In this document: piece after piece, positions 1 through 10,200 of the stretch
Numbering within the stretch: the first letter of the stretch is position 1
How the letters are laid out: every line of letters starts with the position of its first letter
Assembly (NCBI GenBank): GCA_013180625.2
Contig: SNVD02001362.1
Span: forward strand, 930,001 to 994,000
Direction: 5' to 3'
Length of the DNA stretch: 64,000 nt
Origin: Boswellia sacra
Lineage: Eukaryota; Streptophyta; Magnoliopsida; Sapindales; Burseraceae
Position numbers and translations under genes: made by a program
Notes under the pieces: model-generated
Databases searched by the model: none
What the model saw: only the letters and a program-made list of their open reading frames with translations
Told to the model about the DNA's origin: nothing

Positions 1-1049
1 GCACCACCGCCGGCACCCCTGACTATTTTTCTTTGTTCTCAGGATTGGATCCGACGTGTAATTCAAGCTCCGACCCGCTTTCCGACCGTCTGAAAATCGT
101 GCATCAACAATTATCTTTTAAAAAATTATCCCAAATAATGTGTACAATTAAAGTGGTTTTCATTAAATAAATAATGGAATAATATGATAAATGATATTGT
201 AATATCACATCACTTAAACACATAATTTGAGATGAATTTTAAGATAATTTCTAAGAACAATATCATTACTTATTAATCTATTTTCATCTATTTATTGTTA
301 CTTTTGTTGGTTAATGACTTAAAAGGGCAAGCGGCAAAGATCTTCGACTATGGATTGATCACGTGAAAGTTGGAATAATTCGGATTGGACTGGCAAGGTT
401 GAGCTTGCTAGTGGGTCATCATAGAAAAGGATGTAGTACCTCAAAAAGACACTTTGATCTTAAATCAGTATAATTTGAAATCAAAATCTGCTCAAGTTTC
501 ATAAAGGTTGAAAAAACACTAATTATATTTGTACAATAATGAGTGAATAAATGAATGAAAAATGAGAAAAATATATTAATCTCAACCTAGTTATTTAAGA
601 GTACTATTATAAGCAATTCATTATAGTTATACATATGTCTCATTTACCAATAAATTTATAGTTTTTTTTTTTCACAATTAGTACTCATCACCTCAGAAAG
701 TTGAAACAAATGAAAATAAACCAAAAATGAACAAAATATGCCGTGCTTGATTAGCGGCATGAATAACAAAGCATATAATATATATGATAATCATATTAAT
801 CATCTGTTATATATACTTATAGGTCATGAGGAGAACGATACCTTGCTATTTTGAAGACGTGACTAACTCTGCATAAAAGACAAAATTGTCAAGAGCCACC
901 TAAACAAAGATCATTACATAGCACTCCCTTTTGACCTGACGTTGTGCAATCCTGATCAAACCAATATATGTATATATAAGAAACTATTGTAATACCAACA
1001 CAAGGAAATTATGACGCATATTATAAATTGATTTAAAAGATGGATCAGC
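1..1049. other. Left-edge intergenic DNA, no gene recognised
   Basis: The first 110 bases are GC-richer than the AT-rich DNA after them, but I could not tie them to a gene or repeat; they may be the edge of a feature outside the window. The rest is AT-rich, with a T-run near 661-672, and has no open frame that I can support. It lies downstream of the minus-strand DMP gene and should hold that gene's 3' UTR just below 1,050. Confidence 0.4.
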
Positions 1050-1781
1050 TCATTTACCAGCGCCATTTTTATCACTTTTATCTTCTTTTTGCCAATTGCA
1101 TTTGGGGCAGTTCTTGGGTGCTGTCTTTTCAGCAGAACAGAGCCCTCGACGCTTGGTAGGAAAAATCATGAACAGCGCACTTGCCAGAACCGAAATTCCA
1201 ATTGGCAAATTCACCATCAGTTGATTTTCGTTAGCCCCCTGGTGAGGGAAGAAACAACCTTGCACATCAGAGTTACTAATTCCAAAGACCAAGAACACCG
1301 CTAGCGATAAAATGACGTGCACATAGTCTTTCGGCTCGATTCTGAGCTTTTCCAAATCTTCCGTATAATAAGGGTCCCCATCATCTTTTCCAGTCTTTTG
1401 TTTTCCTTCCCCGTTTTCGATATCGTGGCTGGCCTGTTCTTCATTCCTGTTCTGATCCTTTTGGCTGCCTTTTTTCTTATCTCTTCTCTTTACTTTCTGG
1501 CCATCACTGTTAAAGACGCAAAAGCCGGTGGCCGTGGGTGTAGAAATGCCATAGTAAAGCTTATTATCGTGGCCTTGGAATCTATCAGTGAAGGAAGAGA
1601 GCAAACAAATAGCTGAGCAGATAAAAATGGCAGAAATAGTGAGGCACTTGTTTGAAGTAAGGCAGCTACCGTTGTTAGAAAATGAAGGTACAAGGGCTTC
1701 GACGGCAAGGACTGTCCCTGTGGGCAAAAGTTTTGCGAGGTTGGTTGCTACTGCTACAGAATTGCGCCCAATTGAACCCAT
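1050..1781 (-). CDS. DMP (DUF679) family membrane protein, copy 1
   Basis: A single-exon 243-residue protein of the plant DMP/DUF679 family, small four-pass membrane proteins of the endomembrane system linked to membrane remodelling, senescence and, for some members, gamete fusion. The family signature LLPTGTVLAVEAL is at residues 18-30. Hydrophobic segments lie near 15-33, 48-66, 152-170 and 192-212, with the conserved RDYVHV-like segment (KDYVHVIL) opening the third and FPTKRRG closing the fourth. The loop between segments 2 and 3 holds a Lys/Asp/Glu-rich stretch (about residues 95-140) longer than in the second copy. The ATG at 1,781 is chosen because it starts just before the family block. 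A minus-strand TATA-like TATACATA lies near 1,870-1,877. The matching copy is at 38.3-38.8 kb. Family assignment is secure; the subfamily and role are not. Confidence 0.9.
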   Translation of the reverse strand: MGSIGRNSVAVATNLAKLLPTGTVLAVEALVPSFSNNGSCLTSNKCLTISAIFICSAICLLSSFTDRFQGHDNKLYYGISTPTATGFCVFNSDGQKVKRRDKKKGSQKDQNRNEEQASHDIENGEGKQKTGKDDGDPYYTEDLEKLRIEPKDYVHVILSLAVFLVFGISNSDVQGCFFPHQGANENQLMVNLPIGISVLASALFMIFPTKRRGLCSAEKTAPKNCPKCNWQKEDKSDKNGAGK

Positions 1782-1825
1782 ATTAGAGAACTAAATTATG
1801 TGGGAGGAAATAAATGTCAGCTTTT

Positions 1826-2000
1826 AACTACGAACTCCAGTTGAGTACTGGCACTGCTAATTAAAACGCTATGTATAGGCAAACGTATAGATGTAAAAGT
1901 TAAATGTTGACGTAAGCCCTCTTTGAGAGGAGACGTCAGGAAATACTATAACCACAAATTTTGATTGCTATCTTAAGACAAGTCACGAAAAGCAACTCAT
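1826..2000 (-). promoter_or_regulatory. Upstream region of DMP copy 1, shared with copy 2
   Basis: This stretch upstream of the minus-strand gene aligns by eye with 38,945-39,215 upstream of the second copy. Both carry the same order of blocks: a TTGAGTACT block, a purine-rich block containing GACGTCA (1,932-1,938 here, 39,141-39,147 in copy 2), and a GACAAnTCA block. GACGTCA is a core for bZIP factors of the TGA type, so it is a candidate retained regulatory site. The function is inferred; only the conservation is seen. Confidence 0.5.
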
Positions 2001-2169
2001 TTGTTTTTACATGCAACAAATTAATATCATGAGTTTTTCCTAGTGATAATTAGTGAACTATAAGGTAGCAAAAGAGCACGTGGTGTTAGCTATGCCATTC
2101 ATCATTCTGCCCTAGTATCGGCCTTATCCAAGATCCCCTCAGAGAGTGCAAATTATTAGGTTTCGATTT

Positions 2170-2984
2170 GGGATAATGTCACGGGGAACCTTACCTTTTG
2201 GCTTAATATTATGCATAGGACAGTTTATATTTTTATCTAAATTTTTTCTTATGTTTTCAAAAATTTATCGTAGGCTATTCTTCTGTTACTTTGTTTGTTA
2301 GCCCAACATCATTTTTCTATCTAATTTTAATATAATTACCAAAATACCTATAACCATGATTTTAAAAAATATGTATATAAATAAAATATACATTCATATA
2401 TGAAATGACTGTTTTACTCCTAAATAAGTCAATTAAAAATAGGTTGTCCCTACATTTGGCCATATAAGATGTGTAATTTACCCTTTAAACAATTGAAAGT
2501 CAAATTTAAATAATAAAAAATCAACTTAATAATAAGAAGTGAAAAAATCGTCCCAGATGTTCCTTGTAATCAAACATCCCCAGCAACCTCGTAAACTCAT
2601 GAAGGAACACAATTAAACAAATTCTTTTCAAATCCGCAATGGAGTCGGTGGAGAGTGGAGAGAAGGCAAAAATAATATGATTATGTTTAAATGGTATTTT
2701 TTTAAAAAATAATTCTTTGTTATGTGAATTGTGAAGCAGTTAATTGGGGGCAATCGTGAAATTTTCTAATTGTTGACTTCCCTTTAGATAATGTTGACTG
2801 TGCTTAAGTAACTGACCAATCTACCCCTCAAAATTCAACTTATTTACAATTGTTTAATAGAAAAAGTAACACCCTATAATGAGTTTTTGAAAACATAAGA
2901 ATACAACTTAGATAAAAGTGTAAACCGACCGTATGCATGATATAATTAAACCAAAAGGTAGGGATATTCTATGACATTATTCCG
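2170..2984. mobile_element. Mutator-type MITE with long inverted repeats
   Basis: About 115 bp at the left end (2,170-2,290) pairs with the reverse complement of the right end (2,866-2,984). Both ends read as GATAATGTCA-like, then ACCTTTTGG, then TTTTATCTAA, then CTTATGTTTTCAAAA. The flanks are TTTCGATTT (2,161-2,169) and TTTTGATTT (2,985-2,993), a 9-bp target duplication with one mismatch, as expected for Mutator-like elements. It contains no coding sequence, so it would need a transposase supplied in trans. Confidence 0.75.
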
Positions 2985-4195
2985 TTTTGATTTCCTTATA
3001 CTTATATAAAGTTAATTTAATATCAACCTCAATACTTAAGATAATGTGGAATAAGTGATGAGGCTTTGTATATATCAAGTTAAGATTTAAATGTTTGTTC
3101 TTTTTGTGACCTTTTAAATATCAGATGGTTACAATCAATCATTATATTATCTTATTAGATCAGGATTCTCCCTCTCCCATAATATCTTATACATAATTAA
3201 TTTAGAATAAAATGATACAACTTGTACATAGGAGTAAGGTTTTAACATTAGTCCTTTTTATTATTTTGACAGAAAAGTAAATAAATGAATTATTACCAAT
3301 GCCTATAAATAAAACGAAAATTATTGTAAATGTTACAAGAATTTATAGTCCATCATACATTCTAAACTCTTCAAACGTTATTTTAGTAAATAATAATTAA
3401 AAATATCAATGATTAACCCAAGAAATCTAAATTAAATCAATTCATTATCAAGCTCTCTAAGTCAATGTTGCTTATCTAAGTTGTAGAAACTAACTCAATG
3501 AGATGCTACGAGTGTCAGTCAATTGATTTCAGTAGCATATATTGAAGTAGGAAAGGGATACTTTGATATAAAGTTTTGACTCTATTCATTGACTTATTTT
3601 AGCCTTTGATATCACAAATTTTTAATCTCTAAGACGATAACTACAAAACTGCAGAAAAAAGACAATTACAATGAGGACGTCAGTTTAAAATGTTTTTGAT
3701 AATGTTTTCTAGACGTTTAATTTTTAAAATTTTTTTTTTAATTATAAGAAAGGCAGTTTTTTAAACCTATTCTTTAAACTATAATATTATAGAATAAATT
3801 TTATAAGATATTTTCAATGAAAATTATATTTTAATTCAGAATTATTTAATTTTCTTTTTCAATAATTAAGATTTAAAATACTTCAAGAGAAGACGGTTGT
3901 TTGCAAAAAAAATGATGTCCTTAAATAATAAAAACATTTCCAACTGGTGTTTAATTGATGACTTTTTTTTTTTTTAGTTAAGTAGTGAATTGTTATTAAT
4001 ATCATATCTCAGTGAAATATATATCAAGTGCAATGCATAATCAATTGGTCATCAACGATCATATTTGTAGAAAACATATTGAGAATAAGTTTTAAAATCT
4101 TTTGTCTTTTTTTTTTTCTCCACTAGTACGTATTTGTTTGTTAAATATTCATTCCTTTTGGTCACAAATTTCACCAGAATAAAATGTAACGGCAC
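2985..4195. other. AT-rich intergenic DNA
   Basis: No open frame, repeat boundary or RNA gene that I can support. Several homopolymer T/A runs occur (for example near 3,731 and 3,964). It separates the Mutator-type MITE from the hAT element. Confidence 0.5.
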
Positions 4196-4985
4196 TAGAC
4201 CTGGCAACGGGTCGTGTTAGAGTGGTTTCGTGTCGTTTCGTATTCGTGTCATGTTAAATTATGTTAATCCAAATCCGAGCCATTAACTTATTGGGTCTAA
4301 ATCTAAAAACCCAAATCCGACTGTTAAATTAACGTGTTACCCGAATCCAACCCATTTAACCCGTTTTTTATTTTCAAGTTAGACAACAATATGGTAACAT
4401 GATTTGTATAAATTTTAAACATATAATATAATCAACAATTTATAAATTTAAAATCTAACAAATATTTTAGAATTTATTGAAATATCCGAATTTAATATAA
4501 TACGAAAATATAAACAAAATTTTGTATCCAATATCATTTAAAGATCTATCTGAGTATATTTAAGATAAATAATTGATAATATCTAATTATTGAATGATTT
4601 CTAAAAATAAAATAGGACATTTTATAAGTTTTTTCTTTCTATTTTCCATAAAAAATGTCATACTCATACACATCTAAGAAAAAGATGACGTAATTGTATT
4701 AGATTAATTTTAATTAGGTTAAATATAGTTATAAACTAGTATTTGTTACATTTTATTATATTTTTTCATGTATCATAAATAAATTTACTATATTATTCTT
4801 AATATTAACGGGTTAAACGAGTGAAACGGTTTTTTATAAGATAAATCTAAACACGGTCCAATATCAAATGGGTTTTATCGTGTTAACCCATTAACGACCC
4901 GATGAGATAATATTAGATCCAAAATACGTTTTTATCGAATTGGTTCGTATCGTGTTAACGGTTCGTATAAAATTTGACAGGCCTA
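4196..4985. mobile_element. Non-autonomous hAT element with perfect 8-bp target duplication
   Basis: The element starts TAGACCTGGCAACGGGTCGTG and ends TTTGACAGGCCTA, giving short imperfect inverted termini (TAGRCCTGNCAA type). It is flanked on both sides by AACGGCAC (4,188-4,195 and 4,986-4,993), a perfect 8-bp duplication diagnostic of hAT transposition. The subterminal regions are rich in CGTGTTAAC- and ACCCG-like words, as usual in this plant MITE group. There is no coding capacity. Confidence 0.85.
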
Positions 4986-4993
4986 AACGGCAC

Positions 4994-6597
4994 GTCCGTG
5001 TCTATTTTACAAACTGACAATAATATACGAAATATATCAAATAGAAGAGGGAGTAGGTTTATAATAGGAAACAGGACATGATCTTTTATTAGTAATTCCT
5101 TTTGTAATGCAAGAAGACCAAATCTGAAAACTAGTGCTTATATATGTCAAGTATATCATTGTTTTGGGGCGATCGAGTTGGTGGAAGTTTCTAGATTGTG
5201 GAGAGAATGGGAAGTGATTGCGATTGGGGGCAGCAATCAACAGTTACTTTTTAGAGCATTTGATATGAACAGTTTGGTTTATCATAACTTTAAAAAGTAG
5301 TAATTATAAGCATTTAAGACTTTCTTCTTTTTTTTTTTCTTTTTTCTTTCTTTTTTTTCTTCTCTTCTACTGAAGTAATGAAAAAAGCTCTAAACATCAA
5401 AATTGGAAAACATATCAGCCGGCTTTAATTGTATATTTTAAGTACTATAATTTCAAATAATCTTGAGATTATGTACGGGCTGTTTGAAACAAATCAATCT
5501 AGCTTAGAAGAAGGAAAGGATTTACATATGGCATTGTTGGATCTTATATAATTTCTTCGTTAATTTTTCGTTATGGTTTCTAAAATTCGGGGGAGAAAAC
5601 TTTTAATTCCGTCGAAATTTATCTTCTTTTTTAATTTTTTAATCAAAGGTTTGCTCCACAATAGTAGCGAGAAATATTAAAAAATGAAATATTGATAATT
5701 TAATTGCTATAGGGGCTCATGATTGGAAAAAATAGACAATAAATAAATAAATTTCTTGGAATTACATGCACATGAGAAACATTTATAGAAAAGACAAACC
5801 TCGAAGTCCATATCAACGGTAATGATGTTTGAAACAAGATCAAGGTGGTCAAATTTTTAACAGTTCTTACTATGAACCTCTTTATGAGTTACGACTTATG
5901 ATATTTTCACTAATCTCCGCCGTCGAACGTGACAAAGAAATTAAAAAAAAAAAGTTGTGAAGATTAGTGGATTTTCCACTTTCCCGTTTGAGAAGCATAT
6001 ATGGCCACATATTTGGCTAAAGTTGATTGGCTATGCGGGGAGCTGGAGGCCTCTATGTAAAAAAGCCTATCTTTTTTGTCAGTTCTACTTCGAATCATCC
6101 GAGTCAACGAAGGAATAATACAAGCTCTCTTTCATTTTGATGCCTCCTATTTTGGCTCCTATTTTGTTCGTCTGAAATCAACTGACTTCTACTTTCACAC
6201 CAGAAAGCAAAATTATGCCGTCAGCTACCAAATTAGCTCAGGATGGTTTGATGAACTTATCCAACTATGAAATGGTAAATATATATGGATAGTTAAAAAT
6301 TAAAAAAAATATAACTCAACAATCTCATCATCTAATAAAATGATAACAAACGATTATAGGTGATTGAAAGAAATGAAAAATGAAAAATGAAAAATGAAAA
6401 TAACTTTTTCTATCAAATGGCTTAATGTTAGTGGTTTAACATACTATTTTAATATTGTGAAGTGATATAACTATCCTATGTGAGTATTTTTTTTATTAAT
6501 GGCATTATATGGGGTTGCTAGTTTACATAGCTGTTGTGATACTTAAGTAATATGGAAGTGTTGAACTACAAATTAAAACTGAAAAAAAAGGAACAAT
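4994..6597. other. Intergenic DNA, part of the DMP-locus duplication
   Basis: No gene is supported. A polypyrimidine tract lies at about 5,323-5,365 and a short ATGAAAA-type tandem repeat at about 6,370-6,400. The part from about 5,458 to 5,630 aligns with 40,318-40,500 in the same order and orientation relative to the two DMP genes (shared words TCTTGAGATTAT, ATCTAGCT, GGAGAAAACTTTTAATTCC). It therefore belongs to the duplicated DMP block. Confidence 0.55.
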
Positions 6598-6619
6598 CAC
6601 TACTAAAAAAAGAGCCATT

Positions 6620-6745
6620 TATTACAACCATTTACTGCAGGCTGTGAGAAATGTAGTAGAAAATCAAATTCTGTGACGGGTTACCACGATCGTAGTTGAT
6701 ATGTTATATATTTACGGCGGTTTTTAAAGGCCCGTGGTAAATTAT
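6620..6745. repeat. CACTA left subterminal repeats
   Basis: Short repeated words including TTTACGGCGG and CCCGTGGTAAA occur in both orientations just inside the left terminus. They match the right subterminal zone and are typical of CACTA transposase-binding regions. Confidence 0.65.
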
Positions 6746-6866
6746 TTAGACTAATTTTCCCATTTCCCTCCTCTCTCGCTTTGTCTGTTATCTCAACCCA
6801 ATCCAGATCCCTAATTCCTTTCTCTCCCATCAACTAAAACCCATCATTCATTGAATCGTAATCCCA

Positions 6867-6934
6867 CACCGTGGCAACACCTCCACCCACGTCGGTCCCG
6901 TCCATAATTTCATCATCTTCTGTCTGTCTCTCTC
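6867..6934. repeat. Copy of a ~70-bp unit split by the Copia insertion
   Basis: A unit containing GGCAACACCTCCACCCACGT, then a CGGTCCC word, TCATCATCTTCTGTCTGTC and CTCTC recurs twice to the right of the Copia element at about 19,109-19,235. It was a short tandem repeat of the CACTA element, probably in an untranslated leader, that the retrotransposon interrupted. Confidence 0.55.
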
Positions 6935-7240
6935 AGTCAAAAACAAGAGAATTCCAGAAGTTGGTTACAGAGAGAAAATGATAAAAGAAACTTTACTTTT
7001 TGTGTGTTCAACTTTATGAGAGCAAACCGTGATATTTATGTACAAAGTCAGCTAGACATTTGCTTAGCTGGAAGCTTACGTCACACTCAATATAACTAAT
7101 TATCTAATTGCCTCCACATACATTTACTAATTTAATACTCAACAGCTTTTGCTTAATCAGCCCGTAACCAACTCTATTTTAACTTCCATATGCCATTCCA
7201 AAACCTGTACCAGCTTGTGTCTATTTGAGCTGATCCAAAA
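6935..7240 (-). repeat. 3' LTR of the first Copia element
   Basis: It matches 12,769-12,965 joined to 18,978-19,094 with few differences. It ends next to a purine-rich tract on the minus strand. The two LTRs differ at scattered positions, so the insertion is not very recent. Confidence 0.85.
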
Positions 7241-7247
7241 CCTCCCC

Positions 7248-10200
7248 TCAAGTCTGACTGTATCCATTTTGATCAGTAAACTTGTTACTTGAACTTATTC
7301 CAAGTTTTTCTCTAAGACACTCAAACCTGTTCACAGCAAGTGGTTTTGTCATTATATCAGTAATTTGTTGATCACTTGAAATATGCTTTACACATAACTG
7401 CCTTGTTAAAACTTTCTCTCTGATGAAATGAACATCAACTTCTATATGTTTGGTTCGAGCATGAAAAACCGGATTGGTAGCAAGTGATTCTGCACCCTTG
7501 TTGTCACACCACATAATAGGAGTTTCATTCAACTTAAATCCAAGCTCAGACAATAAACTTTGAAGCCATATAATTTCTGTAGTAGCCTGAGACAATGCTC
7601 TATATTTGGATTCAGTAGAAGATCTTGCCACAACTTTCTGTTTCTTAGCTGACCAATAGATTAAATTGCTCCCAAAGTAGATGCAACACCCAGAGGTAGA
7701 TCTTCTGTCATCAATTGAGCTAGCCCAGTCAGCATCACTGAAGCCAGTTAAAATGAAAGCCTTCATTGGTGTGAAAAGCAATCCATAATTCATTGTTCCT
7801 TTGACATATCTCATTAGCCTCTTACATGATTGCCACTGCATCAATGTAGGTGCTTGCAGGAATTGACTAAGTTAATTTATTCACAGCATAAGCAATGTCA
7901 GGTCTTGACATTGCTAAATACTGTAATGCACCTATCACACTTCTATAAACAGTAGGCTGATGAAATTTTTCACTGTCATCCACATATAATTTCAGATTTG
8001 CAGTCATAGGTGTTTGACAAGCATTAGCTTGAAGCATGTTGTACTTCTTCAACAAATTAGATGCATATTTACTTTGTGTTAAAAGCAAGGCATCTTTACT
8101 TTTCTTAACTTCAAAACCAAGGAAGTAGCTGACATTGCCTAAGGTTTTAAGTGCAAAACTCTTATTCAGATCACCAATTACTTGCTTTAGTTTATCACAA
8201 TCATTTCCAGTGATCAAAATATCATCCACATAAACTAACAACAAAATCAGAGTAGATTCAGTCTTGTATATAAAGAGACTAGTATCAGAAATGACATACC
8301 AAACCCCCACTGAAGCAAAGCTCCCTTCACTTTGTCAAACCATGCCCGAGGAGCTTGCTTCAAGCCATATAATGACTTATGCAGCTTACACACAAACTGA
8401 GAAGAATTAGAGGCAATGAAACCAGCAGGTTGACACATATAAACATCCTCTTGTAAGTCACCATTAAGAAAAGCATTGTTGATGTCGATTTGCTGAATGT
8501 CCCAGTTAAAAGTGACAGCAAGGGATAAGACAACTCGAATGGTAGATGGTTTAATCACAGGGCTAAATGTTTCAAAATAATAAACTCCTGCAGCCTGTTG
8601 AAAACCTTTAGCCACAAGTCTGGCTTTATACCTGTGGAGACTGCCATCTGGGTTATATTTGATTCTAAATATCCACTTACAATCCACAACATGCATGTCA
8701 GAGTGATAAGGAACCAGAGTCCAAGTATTGTTGGACATAAGGGCATCATACTCTGATTGCATTGCAGCTTTCCAATGAGGGCTATTAAGAGCCAAAGCAA
8801 CTGTTGTAATAATAGTTGTTGCAAGGGACTTAGCTGTGAAAAGTTTAGGCTTATAAATGCCATCCTTAGCTCGGGTAATCATGGGGTGCATGTTTGTTAA
8901 AGGAGGTGGTCTATGTTCAGATAAGGACTGAGGGGCTTGAACATTTGGAGAGCCAAGAGAATAAAAGCTTGGTGACATATTAGAGCGATCAGGAGAGAAT
9001 AAACTAGTACTGGGTTCAGAATTTTGATTTGAAATTTGTAATGAAGGTTCAGATGTAATAGGTAAGGAAGGAAGTTGAGGAGATGAAGAAGACACAGAAT
9101 TAAAAGGAAGAAACCCATAAGCATTAAGGGAATTAAGAGTTGATGTATATGTAGGCTGCTGCTGAGACACCAAAAAAGAATTATCTTTAAAAGGAAATTG
9201 GTCTTCATGAAAAGATACACTCTTAGAAATATATATCCTACCTGATGAATGAAGACAAAGATAACTTTTATGATTGGTGCTATACCCAAGGAAAACACAA
9301 ACTGAAGTATGGAAGGAGAACTTGTGTTTTTGGTATGGTCTGAGATTAGGATAACAAGCACATCCAAAAACCTTTAACATTTGTAATCTGGTATCTTATG
9401 GAAAAGCTGTTGGTAAGGAGAATTGTAATTCAAAGCTGAGGTGGGAAGCCTATTTAGAAGGTAAACAACTGTATGAAAGGAATGCCACCAGTAGTGAAGT
9501 GGCATAGCAGCCTGAGCCAATAAAGACAACCCAATTTCTACTACAGACCTATGCTTCCTCTCCACTGCCCCATTTTGTTGATGAATATATGGACAAGGGT
9601 GTCTAAAAATAATTCCAAGATTGGTAAGAAACTGTTGTAGAGGCCTAAACTCATCCCCCCAGTCAGTTGGTAAGCACTTTAATTTTGTTCCAAACTGTCT
9701 TTCAACTAAGGCAATGAATTGAGGAAAGTACATAGCCACTTCAGATTTGGAATGCAATGGATAAATCCAACAATATTTGCTATAGCCATCAACAAGTAGC
9801 AAATAATATGAATAACCATCAATAGATTTGATAGGAGAGGGACCCCAAACATCAGCAAAAACAACTTCAAGTGGAGCATTGTAAATAGTATTGGAAGAAG
9901 GATAAGATGTGTGAAATTGTTTCCTATATTTACAGGCTTCACATTGTAGCTTAGTGACATTATTTGAGAATAGGCTAAATTGTTTGCCAATATGAGAAAG
10001 AGTACTCTCATTTAGGTGTCCTAAACGCCTATGCCAAGTTGACAATATAGACTGAACAATAGAGTTTGCTTTTACACAGGAAAGCATGGACGTAGGACAA
10101 TGAAATGATACCAAAGTAGAAGTAGTGAGTGACTGTCGTGGAGGGATTGCAGAAGTTGGCATAGAGATCTTGTAAAGACCTTCTTCAAGACTGCCTTGAA

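Noticed and set aside
1089..1794. Plus-strand frames overlapping DMP copy 1
   Set aside because: They are shadows of the minus-strand DMP coding sequence and carry no family motif.
6076..6270. 64-codon plus-strand frame upstream of the CACTA element
   Set aside because: It has no start context, domain or conserved neighbour. This length is expected by chance in the region.
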